Source: Hippopus hippopus | Lineage: Eukaryota > Mollusca > Bivalvia > Cardiida > Cardiidae | DNA: 64,000 nt | Assembly: GCA_946811185.2 (NCBI GenBank) | Contig: OX328108.1 | Coordinates: 5,541,501 to 5,605,500, forward strand | Reading direction: 5' to 3' | In this document: in pieces, positions 30,371 through 39,694 of the stretch | Position numbering within the stretch: the stretch's first letter is position 1 | Layout: every line of letters begins with the position of its first letter | Notes under the pieces: model-generated | Seen by the model: only the letters and a program-made list of their open reading frames with translations | What the model was told of the DNA's origin: nothing | Database searches by the model: none | Program-made: the position numbers and the translations under genes

Positions 30371-30592
30371 CCTGCTGGGTAGTTCAGTGGTAAGCGTGCC
30401 GACTTTGTGGCGGGGTGGTTGCAGATTCAATACCTGGTTGAGGCAGACTTTCTTTCCGGCGTTTTTTTGCCTCACACCTCTGATGCATGTGAGAAAGTAG
30501 GCAGTGGCTTGGAAAGAAAGTTGTCAGTACTGGTGTGGTATGACCTATGCTATTAAAACGGTGTATAACACAAATACAAAACAAACCAAAAT
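30371..30592 (+). mobile_element. SINE, second subfamily
   Basis: Head CTGGGTAGTTCAGTGGTAAGC (A-box) and GGTTGCAGATTCAATACC (B-box), then TTTTTTGCCTCACACCTCTG, ATGCATGTGAGAAAGTAGGC and a tail of ACAAA repeats. Further copies lie at 35758 and 55014. Confidence 0.7.
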
Positions 30593-30780
30593 GTTAACTA
30601 TCAAAGGGCAACCCATACAACAGGGGCAGGTAATCATCAAAAATATCTTGACAGTTATGCCCCTTTTTTGATAAAGAATTTTCACTGAAAATCAGTCTCT
30701 TTTTAAAGCAACTGCAGCCGAGTGTTGGCACCCACATGGGCATTGGCCCCAACATGGGATGCTCTTGTTTTGTTTTAATG
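30593..30780. repeat. Dispersed repeat D, copy 2
   Basis: TGTTAACTATCAAAGGGCAAC to ATGGGATGCTCTTGTTTT. It directly follows the SINE tail. Confidence 0.65.
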
Positions 30781-30941
30781 ATTTTAAAAAAAAAAATGAC
30801 CCTGCCAAAATAAGTCCAACTTTCAGCACAATGGGAAAGGTTAGAGTAATTCATAATTAGGTGCTAAAAATTTTATAGTTAGGCAATACCGTATTTTAAC
30901 AGAGGTAAGATTGAGGGAGGATGGGTAATAGTATTATGGGA

Positions 30942-31655
30942 TTAACCCTATACCGCACAATGCTGACTTTTAGCAACCCTTGGAAAAAACCCATTTGAAA
31001 ACATTGTGGGAAAAGGAGAAAATACTGTTAACCAGCATTTTCTCCTTTGCCCACGTTTTCTACCCTATCAAAAAAAGAAAAATTGCACCATTTAACCCAC
31101 ATTTAAATTGTCGTCTGCAAAATGCTTTCAATTTGGACAAGGCTAAAATTTTGTCGTCTGGTCTAGGGTTAACTCCTTAGCAGAGACAAAGTTTTATACA
31201 TGTCTGAATTGAAAGCACGTGCAGACTAAAAATTGGATATGGGGTAAATAATGAAAATTTTCTTTCATAGGTGAGAAAACATTGTGGAAAAAGGAGAAAA
31301 TGCTGGTTACCAGTATTTTCTTCCTTTCATACAATATTTTCAAAAAGCATTCTTTCTCAGGAATGGTAAAACTCAGAATTGTTGAGTACAGGGTTAACTT
31401 CTTACCAAATAAAATTTTAGACAGTGGATCAAATTGGAAGCATTTGCAGACAACAAATTAAATGCAGGTAAAATGTTGATTTCCGTATTTGATAGGGTAG
31501 AAAACATAGTGGGAACAGGAGAAAATGCTGGTAACCGGCTTTTTCTGCTTTTCCCACAATGTTTTCAAATATCTTCTCTTTCATGTCTGTCTAGTTTCAT
31601 GCATTCTCTCTTTTACCCATTATGTTTTCACAGCCTCTTTCCTCAGGGTTGTTAA
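30942..31655. mobile_element. Chain of three family A copies sharing TTAAs
   Basis: Copy 1 (+) 30942-31172 ends GGTCTAGGGTTAA. Copy 2 (-) 31169-31397 opens TTAACTCCTTAGCAGAG and ends GTACAGGGTTAA. Copy 3 (-) 31394-31655 opens TTAACTTCTTACCAAAT. Each internal boundary has one TTAA, so each arrival used the end of a resident copy. Copy 3 has an extra segment of about 45 bp (TTCATGTCTGTCTAGTTTC) in its right arm. Confidence 0.75.
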
Positions 31656-31783
31656 GCCAGAATTTTTTCCTTTGAAACAATTATGGAAAAAGGAGATAAC
31701 ACTGGTTACAAGAATTTTGTCCTTTTTCTCAAAATGTTATCCTTTCAACACAAACTCCACCATTTGTCTTATGAAAATGGCTT
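31656..31783. mobile_element. Family A, degraded
   Basis: TTATGGAAAAAGGAGATAAC, ACTGGTTACAAGAATTTTG; cut by the SINE. Confidence 0.45.
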
Positions 31784-32021
31784 GAATTGATTGATTGAAT
31801 GGTGTTTATTTACAGCTTTCAACATTATTTCAGTCATATTACAGTGACAGCTCACATATTAATGTACTTCATGGGATTCACCAGTACTAGGCTAGGGCTC
31901 TGAAATGTTTTGCCCAAGGACACTCCCACCAAAAACCCAGTGGATCCATTGAGGCTGGAACCTAGGGCCTCCAGGTCAAGTCAGTCGCACACTTTACCAC
32001 TGAGCCACAAAGACCCCTTGA
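31784..32021 (-). mobile_element. SINE, third subfamily, near full length
   Basis: On the minus strand the head is GGGGTCTTTGTGGCTCAGTG then GTAAAGTGTGCGACTG, with a B-box-like AGGTTCCAGCC. The body holds GAGTGTCCTTGGGCAAAAC and the tail AACACCATTCAATCAATC. Confidence 0.7.
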
Positions 32022-32109
32022 CAATGCCATGAAACTGGACAAGTGTAAATTTTGTTGTAAGGTAAACAAGTTGCAGTCACCATTGTTGCAAGACCCAGGT
32101 TGGCTTGCA

Positions 32110-32368
32110 TTGTGAAAATAAGCCATACTCTGGCAAAAGGGGATTTAATGCATCTCTGTGATGCATTGTACCAAGAAAGTTGTGTCATAATTACTGATCC
32201 GTAAAATCCATTTTGATTAACAACCATCTGAATCCTCAGAAAGAATGGTCCTTGGACATGCAGAAAATTCACCAAAATCAAAAAGTTTCGACCCAGGCTG
32301 CTGGAATTGCACAAGCTGATATGGGTCGATACTTTTTGCAGATGCAATAAACCGCCTTTTCACAATGT
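32110..32368. mobile_element. Family C, diverged copy
   Basis: AAGCCATACTCTGGCAAAAG to CGCCTTTTCACAATG. The central palindrome is eroded (CCAGGCTGCTGGAATTGC). Confidence 0.6.
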
Positions 32369-32401
32369 TTGCATTACTTCAAAAATAGCATAACTGGCAA
32401 A

Positions 32402-32632
32402 ATAAATTTTACTCTATACCAAAAAACAAAATTTTTGAATGGACCAAAATGACAGCATTTTCAGATGACAAACATAGCTTAAATGGAAAATCATGTATTC
32501 TATAGGGTGGAAAACATTATGGCAAAAGGAGAAAATGCTGGACACCAGCATTTTTCCCTTTTCCCGTAATGTTTTCAAAAGCCTTCTCTTTCAGGGTCAT
32601 TAAATCTCAGAATTGTATGGTGAAGAGTTTAA
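32402..32632 (-). mobile_element. Family A, complete
   Basis: TTTTACTCTATACCAAAAAAC to GTATGGTGAAGAGTTTA. Confidence 0.65.
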
Positions 32633-32873
32633 TACTTCAAAACATCTAGAACACACAAGTAGGCATGTTTTTACTGGTAAAGTTAGAAATTTCTAGGAAT
32701 TTGGCATGATCTACAAATACTAAAATTGAGTGGTTTTTACAAGTTGTTTTTGTAATTTCCGAGACAGTTTTGAATTAGATGAGATGACGAGAGACTGCAG
32801 TGGAAAGAATCATGGGAATGATCTAATACAGTTGTTGATTGCAGACAATCAGATACTAGTACATTAACTCTTT

Positions 32874-33077
32874 CCATACTATAAACGACACCAGAAGCTA
32901 GTGTGGGCAGTGTAGATCAACATCAGAGTGCACAGAATATGCAGTCTGATCTCTGATCTACACTGTCCACTGCTTTATTCTGGATTCTGACTGAACTATC
33001 TCTTGATCTTGCGTCAAAACTGTATTTTGTAGCCTTTGAGAAAATGCAGTTTATTTATTCAGATGTGAAAGAGTTAA
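32874..33077 (+). mobile_element. Family B, reference copy
   Basis: TTAACTCTTTCCATACTATA to GATGTGAAAGAGTTAA, 204 bp, so TTAA-CTCTTTC is inverted at the ends. The hairpin lies at about 32927-32989 (AGTGTAGATCAACATCAGAG / GATCTCTGATCTACACT). The right third (CTTGATCTTGCGTCAAAAC, GCCTTTGAGAAAATGCAG) is unpaired. Ends and TTAA suggest the same transposition machinery as family A. Confidence 0.75.
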
Positions 33078-33083
33078 TATTCT

Positions 33084-33413
33084 TTAACCCTTTACCACAT
33101 AATCCCGAGTTTTAATGACCAAGCCCCTGTAGCTCAGTCTGTAGCATACAGGACTTGAGGCTGGTTCAATCCCCAGCTCAGCCAATGTCTTTCCAAGGAT
33201 TGATGATAGTCATTGCGACAGGATTCATTCCTCTCTCACCACTGACTATAATTTCGACAATGGTTACATTGGAAAGCAGCCAGTGGCTTGGAGGAATATT
33301 GTGCAGAATACTGGAAAAAGAAACTGCAGGAAAGCATGGATAGGTGCACTTGTGGTCTGCAAATGCTTACAGTTTGGTTGAGTCCAAAATTTTGTCGTTT
33401 GATAAAGAGTTAA
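33084..33413 (+). mobile_element. Family A interrupted by a SINE
   Basis: The left end is TTAACCCTTTACCACATAATC (33084-33119) and the right end GTCTGCAAATGCTTACAG to GTCGTTTGATAAAGAGTTAA (33354-33413). The whole hairpin core has been replaced by the SINE. Confidence 0.65.
33120..33352 (+). mobile_element. SINE, 3' truncated
   Basis: AAGCCCCTGTAGCTCAGTCTG, GGCTGGTTCAATCCCCAGC, body to AAAGCATGGATAGGTGCAC. The usual tail (AACACCATACAATCAAT) is absent. Confidence 0.7.
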
Positions 33414-33689
33414 CCCTTTCCCAAACAACAGATTTTAGGTTCTTCCAAATTGATAGCATCTACAGGCAACACATCTGAAAGTGGTACACAAATGAACTGA
33501 AGTTCTTTGGCAGGATAGAAACATACTGGGAAAAGCAGAAAATGCTAGTTGACAGCATTTTCTCCTTTTCCCACAATGTTTTCTATCCTATCAGAAAACT
33601 AAAGCTCACTTGTATTAGATTTGACTTTGACGCCTGCTAATGTTTTGAATTTGGGAGAGTCTAAACTTTGTCGTCAGGGAATGAGTTAA
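33410..33689. mobile_element. Family A, symmetric form with two right-type arms
   Basis: It begins TTAACCCTTTCCCAAACAAC, GGTTCTTCCAAATTG ('-' type arm). After the core (33530-33580) it ends with '+' type right-arm sequence TTTGACTTTGACGCCTGC, GAATTTGGGAGAGTCTAAAC and GGAATGAGTTAA. The two halves are thus inverted copies of the same half, 280 bp in all. Confidence 0.6.
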
Positions 33690-34061
33690 CTCTTCATCCA
33701 AGGACAAAATTTTAAACTAGTGCTTATTGAAAGCATTTGCAGATGACTGAAAAATAGAAATTTGGTTTGGGAAGGGTAGAAAACATTGTGGGAAAAGGAG
33801 AAAATCCTGATTACCAGCATTTTCTCTTTTTCTCGCATTGTTTTCAAAAGCCTTATATCTCAAGATGGTTAAAACTCGTGGTAAAGGGTTATTGCTTTAC
33901 CAAACAATTCCAAGTTGTCCAAATTGAGAGCACTTGCAGAACACAATTTTAATGTAGCACAAAATTAATGATGCAATTTTTCTTCAGTATGGTAGAACAC
34001 ATTGTGGGAAAAGGAGAAAATGCTGGTTTTCTCTTTTTCCCATGATGTTTTCAAGGGTTAA
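33686..34061 (-). mobile_element. Two family A copies continuing the chain
   Basis: 33686-33892 opens TTAACTCTTCATCCAAGG and ends GTGGTAAAGGGTTA. 33889-34061 opens GTTATTGCTTTACCAAAC and ends TTTTCAAGGGTTAA with its right arm deleted. With the preceding two copies this makes a four-copy chain from 33084. Confidence 0.65.
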
Positions 34062-34287
34062 TCAGGGAAAGAAAGGGAAAGTTTCATAAATTCAAAGACC
34101 TTGGAATTCTGAGATGAGATAGGGATATTCTTGCAGACTGGTAGTGGGAGATTAGAGTCTATTAGGCCTGGTGGTTAGCAGCTAACAGTACATGCTTATC
34201 TCTGCCATTGGAATTTATAGTACTTTTGATTTCGGTGCTGTTTTGGATTTGTATCAACAATTTTCAATTTCTTAGGTAAGTTTTTTT

Positions 34288-34690
34288 TCCCCAGCGACTC
34301 TGAATATGCTGGCTTTTGACCTACTTTTTGATACTGGTAACAAATGAATAAATAGAAATTTGTGATTGGTTAAAAATGTAGACATGTTTATTACAAGTAT
34401 AAGGCCCCTGTCTATTTGGGGGCAAATTTATTGTATACATGGATATAATATGTGTGTCAAAAAAAATTCCGAATTACCGATTATGGACATTTTACGTTGG
34501 GAAATATTTGCGAATTTAAGACATTTGTCATTTGTTGGTATACTTGTGGTAAAATACGCGAACAGCAAAGTTTGCGAATTTTTCAAATTTGCGAAATTGC
34601 TAGAATTTCCACATTGCAAAAATTTCCACTTACACTGTAGGCCGTCTGTCTTTCTTTCAAGATATTTCTTGTTGTTGGATAACTCCTATG
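34288..34690. repeat. Dispersed repeat E, copy 2, with insert of about 200 bp
   Basis: CTCTGAATATGCTGGCTTTTG to GGGGGCAAATTTA, then foreign sequence (about 34432-34640, rich in TTTGCGAATTT-like motifs), then ACACTGT and AAGATATTTCTTGTTG. The other two E copies lack the insert. No inverted ends are recognised for it. Confidence 0.6.
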
Positions 34691-34721
34691 GAGCAATCCA
34701 GTGTGTTACTGGCCATGTCAG

Positions 34722-34854
34722 GAAGAAGAGTTTTAAGCAATTTTTGGGAAGGGAGAAAATCCTTGTAATCTGTATTTTCCCCATTTTTCACAATGCTTTC
34801 TTTCTCTTCAAAAGATAAACCCCATCATTTGAGACACATTAAATTTGCGCATGC
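34722..34854 (+). mobile_element. Family A, degraded
   Basis: TTTTTGGGAAGGGAGAAAATC, CATTTTTCACAATGCTTTC and CATCATTTGAGACACATT; it stops at the next TTAA. Confidence 0.5.
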
Positions 34855-35084
34855 TTAACCCTTTACCACACGAGAAAAATTTTGTCTCATCTAACTTGAA
34901 AGCAATTGCACATGACAATATAAATGTGGCCTAAATAATGGAATTTGTCGTTGATAGGATAGAAAACATTGGGGGAAAAGGAGAAAGCTGCTGGTTCCCA
35001 GCATTTTCTCCTTTTCCCACAATGTTTTCAAAAGGCCTCTTTCTCAGGGTCGTTAAAAGTCGGGATTGTGTGGTAAAGAGTTAA
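34855..35084 (-). mobile_element. Family A, complete
   Basis: TTAACCCTTTACCACACGAG to GTGTGGTAAAGAGTTAA. A right-end scrap of the older copy may follow at 35085-35127 (GACTGGTACATATC, GTCTGATAAAAAATTAA). Confidence 0.75.
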
Positions 35085-35147
35085 GACTGGTACATATCTT
35101 AATTTTCGTTGTCTGATAAAAAATTAAGTGTTTTATTTTAGTATAAT

Positions 35148-35379
35148 TTAACCTTATACCATGCAATCCCAAGTTTCAAGAACCCTGGTAAACAAAGCTA
35201 ATTTCCAAACATTAAGGGAAAAGGAGAAAGTGCTGGTAACCAGCATTTTCTCCTTTTCCCACAATGTTTTCTATTCTTTCATGGTGAAAAAGTATAATTC
35301 CAGCTACGTTTAAATTGACTTCTGCAAAATTTATGCTTTCACTTTGTACGACTTTTTTATTTCGTCTGGCAAAGAGTTA
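35148..35379 (+). mobile_element. Family A, complete
   Basis: TTAACCTTATACCATGCAATC to TCTGGCAAAGAGTTAG. Confidence 0.7.
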
Positions 35380-35554
35380 GTTGGCACTCAAAGGACCATT
35401 CTGGAGAATGTTGAAGATCTGAAATAATGAACATGTACATTTATAAACAGTTTTTTAATGAACAAGCATTATATATGAGTCATTTTCACTGCATGTTCCA
35501 AATGCTTTTTAAATTACACTTCACATACTGAGGGTTGCATCATATTTCACTGTT

Positions 35555-35662
35555 TCAAAACAGTCCCAGAAAGAATGAGGCTTTTGAAAACACGATAGGA
35601 AAAGAGCAAATTGTTTGTAACGTGGAATTGTCTGTTTTTTCCCCCACACTGTTTTCTGGCCT
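35555..35662 (+). mobile_element. Family A, left part, degraded
   Basis: AACAGTCCCAGAAAGAATGAG, GGCTTTTGAAAACACG and TTTTCCCCCACACTGTTTTC. Confidence 0.45.
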
Positions 35663-35664
35663 TT

Positions 35665-36069
35665 AATTCCTTTTATCAAACAATCTGGAGATCAAACTCT
35701 CCCGAGAAAGAAGGCTGTTGAAAATGTTGTAGTAAGAGGAGAAAAAGCTGGTGATCAGTATCTGACTCGTGAACTAGTGGTTGTGGGTTCGATACTCGGT
35801 TGAGGCAAACTTTCCTTCTAGTGATTTTTTTGCCTTTCACCTCTGATGCATGTGAGAAAAGTAGTCAGTGGCTTGTAAAGAAAGTTGTGTCATTACTGTT
35901 GTGAGAAAGCCAGGAAACATGTGTAGGTGCACTGATCGTTGTGATATGACTTAAGCTGTTAAAGCCCAAAATAAACAAGCAAACAGATTTTGTCACAAAT
36001 TTAATTTGTTGTCCGTAAATGTTTCCAATTTTCAACAAGTCTAAAATTTTGTCATTTTCTCAAGAGTTA
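35665..36069 (+). mobile_element. Family A split by a SINE
   Basis: The left half is 35665-35757 (TTTAATTCCTTTTATCAAAC, GAGGAGAAAAAGCTGGTGATC) and the right half 35985-36069 (TTTAATTTGTTGTCCG to TTTTCTCAAGAGTTAA). The SINE sits near the hairpin axis. Confidence 0.65.
35758..35984 (+). mobile_element. SINE, second subfamily, head incomplete
   Basis: GTGGTTGTGGGTTCGATACTC (B-box), TTTTTTGCCTTTCACCTCTG, TGTGAGAAAGCCAGGAAAC. The first part of the A-box region is missing. Confidence 0.65.
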
Positions 36070-36172
36070 ATTAAAAGCAAATTAAAAACTTATTTTTACA
36101 GCATGTTGAAACAAGGGGTACAGGCAGGTGTATTTAAAATTTCAGGTACATTCTTGCTGTTCTGGATAGTGA

Positions 36173-36940
36173 TACCGTATAAGTACTTTTTTCTGCAGGG
36201 TCCAAATTCTACGGATTTTAAAAAAAACAGGGGGTTTAAAATTCTGCGTACCTTTTTTCTGCGCCAGTGAGTCTGATAAAAAAAAATGGATTTTATTATT
36301 GCACTTTATTTCGATGACGTACAGGTAACAGCTTCCGTTTTGGACAGGTATACTCTATACATGTATTTCGGTTGTTATCGTCTTCAATTAAAAGGACGAT
36401 ATTCATGTAGTTAAAAAAAAAACACACACATTTTTTTAATGTAAACTAATAACTATTTTATTCATTGCAATGCCATATTTATTTCTGTATCAAACCCAGA
36501 GGAAATAATATTAGGGGGAAAGGGTTTAAATGGTTCGACGTGTGAAATTAACAATAGTATAACCTTTGTTTTCTACCCTTAGGCGATGTCATAACGGCAT
36601 GCAAATATCGTAAAGCGTGAATAATAGGTCGCACCTACCAAACTGTAAAATAAATGTACAGTTAACATTAAAACTCGTTTTAAAATGTATGCAGGAGAGC
36701 TTTAGTATTTTGAAAACATTATGGGAGGGGAGAAAATTTATTCAGCAGTATTTCTTTTGAAAACACTGAAGAAAATGATTAACGTTTGGGAGAAGGAGTA
36801 AAAGAACAACAACAACGACGACGATAGAAAAATTCTTTTTATTTGGACTAAATTTTCGCGTCTTTTAAATCTGCTCTCCTGCATGTCCCCGCAGATAAAG
36901 CAGAAATAAAGTCACCGCAGAAAAAAGTGCTTATACGGTA
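36173..36940. mobile_element. TA-flanked inverted-repeat element of 764 bp plus TAs
   Basis: TA-CCGTATAAGTACTTTTTTC at the left and GAAAAAAGTGCTTATACGG-TA at the right. Inversion covers about 26 bp with one or two mismatches. The interior is AT-rich with short runs (AACAACAACAACGACGACG near 36806) and no reading frame. A TA target points to Tc1/mariner-like ends, as inference. It abuts the left end of the following family A. Confidence 0.65.
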
Positions 36941-37159
36941 ACTCATTACCAAACAACATAATTTTAGACTTGTACAAATTGAAATAATTTGCAGACGGCT
37001 TAAAACGAAATGAAATTCAAGATAGATTTTTCAAGTGACAAGGTGGAAAACAGTGTAGGAAAAGGAGAAAATGCTGGTACGAGCATTTTCTCCTTTTCCC
37101 ACAATGTTTTCAAAAGTCTTCCTCATCAGGGTCATTAAAACTCATAGAAAAGCGTTAAA
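36941..37159 (-). mobile_element. Family A
   Basis: ACTCATTACCAAACAACATA, core (GCTGGTACGAGC, one axis deletion), end AGAAAAGCGTTAA. Confidence 0.65.
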
Positions 37160-37199
37160 AATTCCAGATACATATTGTTGGAGTTTGGTGAGTGATAAT

Positions 37200-37686
37200 T
37201 AAACCCTAAACGTTTTTACCAGACAACAAAATTTTAAACTCATCCCAATTGAAAGCATTTGCAGATGACTTATTAACTCTTTACCAAATGACAAAATTAT
37301 AGACTGGTCCAAATTGAAAGCATTTGCAGACGACAAAAAAAATATGACTGAAAAATTGAAATTTGGTTTGGGATAGGTAGAAAAAATTGCGGGAAAAGGA
37401 GAAAATGCTGGTTACCAGCATTTTCTCCTTTTCCTACAATATTTTCAAAAGGCTTCTCTCTAAGGGTCGTTGAAAGTTGGGATTGTGTGGTAAAGAGTTA
37501 AACTTGACTCATATAATGAAATTTGTATTCAAATTTTGTAGTCAACATTGGAAATGTAAACCTGCATTTTTTACTTTTCCCTCAATGTTTTCTACACTTT
37601 CATAGACAGTTCTCATCATCTGAAAAAGTTTTATTTTTTTCAAATGTTTCCTAAAATTTTGTGTTTTTTTTTCGATAAAGAGTGAC
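37200..37686 (-). mobile_element. Family A split by family A
   Basis: The left part is 37200-37272 (TTAAACCCTAAACGTTTTTACC, GCATTTGCAGATGACTTA) and the right part 37502-37686 (CTTGACTCATATAATGAAAT, then a decayed core and TTCGATAAAGAGTGA). The insert is the copy at 37273-37501. The parts rejoin at a TTAA (GATGACTTATTAAACTTGAC) in the arm. Confidence 0.65.
37273..37501 (-). mobile_element. Family A inserted in family A
   Basis: TTAACTCTTTACCAAATGAC to GTGTGGTAAAGAGTTAA. Complete, with a hairpin core of very few mismatches. Confidence 0.8.
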
Positions 37687-37893
37687 CCCTGCACCACACA
37701 GTCCTGATTTTTAACAACTCTGAAGGAAGAAGGCTTTTGAAAATGTGGTGACCAGCATTTTCTCCTTTTCCCACAATGTCTTCAACCCTATCAAAGGCAG
37801 AAATCATCATTTGAACTACATTTATTTAGTTGTCAGCACATGCTTTCCATTCTGGTTGAATCCAACATTTTGTTGTTTGGCACAAAGTTTAAA
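37682..37893 (+). mobile_element. Family A, hairpin left arm deleted
   Basis: GTGACCCCTGCACCACACAG to TTTGGCACAAAGTTTAAA. Confidence 0.6.
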
Positions 37894-37997
37894 TCTTTGA
37901 TTTAACATTTTTTATGTGGGAAATCTGCCAATGGCTGTTTCAAAATAATTTGCATGTTCCTGGTTAAGCAGAGGTGGCAAACTTAAATTTCGACAAC

Positions 37998-38224
37998 CTT
38001 AACTTTTTACCAGAAGCCAATTTTTTTGATTTTGTCCAATTTCAAAACATGTGCAGATGAAAATTTGCTCTGTTAATTTACTCAGTCTTGAGGTTAACAA
38101 CTGTGAGGAAATAGCCTTTTGAAGACCTTTTGGGAAAAGGCGAAAATGCTGGTAACAAGAAAATGCTCCTTTTCCAACTAGGTTTTCTACACTTTCACAG
38201 ACAATTACCACCATTTCAGCTGAA
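37998..38224 (-). mobile_element. Family A, composite
   Basis: A right-type end (CTTAACTTTTTACCAGAAGC, CATGTGCAGATGAAAATTT) switches to left-type sequence (GGTTAACAACTGTGAGG, GCCTTTTGAAGACC), then a core and a right-type arm. Probably two merged copies. Confidence 0.45.
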
Positions 38225-38416
38225 TTAACCTTTAACCACACAATCCCTACTTTTAATGACCCTGAGAAAGAAGTCTTTTGAAAACATTGCGGGAAAAGGA
38301 GAAAATGCTGGTAACCAGCATTTTCTCCTTTTCCCACAATGTTTTCTACTCTGATGATGTAATCAAGTCTTCTTCTGCGGGGGGTCGTTAAAACTTTTTT
38401 TGAGGGGTAAAGGGCT
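38225..38416. mobile_element. Family A, symmetric form with two left-type arms
   Basis: TTAACCTTTAACCACACAATC with AATGACCCTGAGAAAG at the left. After a perfect-looking core (38290-38345) the right side reads CTTCTTCTGCGGGG, GGTCGTTAAAAC and GGGGTAAAGGG, which is the complement of a left arm. This is the reverse situation of 33410-33689. Confidence 0.55.
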
Positions 38417-38604
38417 TAGAAAGAAAGCTTTTGCCAACGTAGTGGGCAAAGTAGAAATGTCCATAACTGGCATTTTCTCCTTTTCTCTCAATGTTTTCTA
38501 CCCTTTTAGAGTTAAATTTAATTGTTTTAGGCACAGTTTATTTGTCATCTGCAGATGCTTTCCATTTGCTCAACTCTAAACATTTTGTCAAAGAGATTCA
38601 CTCT
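38417..38604 (+). mobile_element. Family A, left end missing
   Basis: AAGAAAGCTTTTGCCAACG, a decayed core, GTCATCTGCAGATGCTTTCC, GTCAAAGAGATTCA. Confidence 0.55.
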
Positions 38605-39145
38605 TTACCAAATGACAAAATCATAGACTTGTCCATATTGAAAGCATTTGCAGACGACATAATAAATGTTTTCAAAAAATGAAATTCGTTTTGGGAAAGG
38701 GTAGAAAACATTTTGGGAATAGGAGAAAATGCTGGTTACCAGCATTTTCTCTGTTTTCTACAATGTTTTCAAAAGCTTTCTTTCTTAGTTCCATTAAAAG
38801 ACAGGACTGTGTGTGCTGCGACCCAATAGCTTAGTCAGGACTTGAAAATGGGGTCGCTTGTTTGATCCCAGCTTGGCCAATTTCTTTCCAGGGATTGATG
38901 ATAGTCATTGCTACAGGATTCATTCCTTTTCCACAGCTGATCATTGTTTCTATGATGGTTATGTGGGAAAGCAGCCAGTAGCTTGGAATTAGAATATTGT
39001 GCTGAGTAATGGTAAAAGAAACTCCAGGAAAGCATGGATAGGTGTGCTGGCTGCAGCGATATAACTGAAATAATGTTGAAAACTGCATTAAACACCATAC
39101 AATCAATCAACCATACAATCAGGATTGTGTGGTAAAAGTTTAAGG
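38599..39145 (-). mobile_element. Family A split by a SINE with target duplication
   Basis: The left part is 38599-38818 (CACTCTTTACCAAATGAC, core) and the right part 39116-39145. At the junctions AGGACTGTGTG (about 38808-38818) and AGGATTGTGTG (39121-39131) are the two copies of the SINE target site (10 of 11 equal). The end TGTGGTAAAAGTTTAA follows. Confidence 0.7.
38819..39120 (+). mobile_element. tRNA-headed SINE, full length
   Basis: GACCCAATAGCTTAGTCAGG, CGCTTGTTTGATCCCAGC, body, and tail AAACACCATACAATCAATCA. A target-site duplication of about 11 bp flanks it, so this is a genuine retrotransposition event. Confidence 0.8.
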
Positions 39146-39291
39146 GTTAAGTGGAATTTTCGCAGAAACATTATAATTATACTTTGGACCTATTATAGAT
39201 TGTTCATCTGTAGAATGCATGAATAAGTACTATGGGTGATGCAAGTTAAAAAAGCCTTTAGAAACCGAAAGTTTCAATTGTTTGGAAATGG

Positions 39292-39439
39292 GGTAAGCTT
39301 TTACCGCACCGTCCCAAGTGTAAATTTTTTCTACCCTATCAAAGACAAATTTTGTCATTTGTGTCAAATTTGAATTGTCATCTCCGAAATGCTTTCACTT
39401 TGGACCTGGCTAAAATTGTGATGTTTGGTAAAGAGTTAA
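39292..39439 (+). mobile_element. Family A lacking the whole hairpin
   Basis: AGCTTTTACCGCACCGTCCC jumps directly to TTTTTTCTACCCTATCAAAG and ends TTTGGTAAAGAGTTAA. The palindrome was removed precisely between the arms. Confidence 0.65.
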
Positions 39440-39461
39440 GAAAATAGAAAATATCTTGTTT

Positions 39462-39640
39462 CAGTCCTTTACCAAACAATCCTGTCTTTTATCGATCCTG
39501 GGAAAAAAGTTTTTGAAAACATAGTAGGAAAAGGAGAACATGCTTTCCTTTCCATCTCCTTTTCTCACAATGTTTTCTATCCTATCATAGACAAATTTAG
39601 CCATTTGAGAAATATTTATGTTGTCGTCTGCAAATGACTG
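39462..39640 (+). mobile_element. Family A, right end missing
   Basis: CAGTCCTTTACCAAACAATCC, core with partial deletion (GAGAACATGC, TCTCCTTTTCTCAC), then GTCGTCTGCAAATGAC. Confidence 0.6.
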
Positions 39641-39694
39641 CACGGTAACACATTGTCAGACTCATACATGTAATAATAATATAACGACTCTGAA

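Noticed and set aside
30384..30584. 66-codon minus-strand frame
   Set aside because: It lies wholly within a SINE of the second subfamily.
34366..34818. 150-codon open frame on the plus strand
   Set aside because: It spans dispersed repeat E, its insert and a decayed family A; composition and position give no sign of a real protein.
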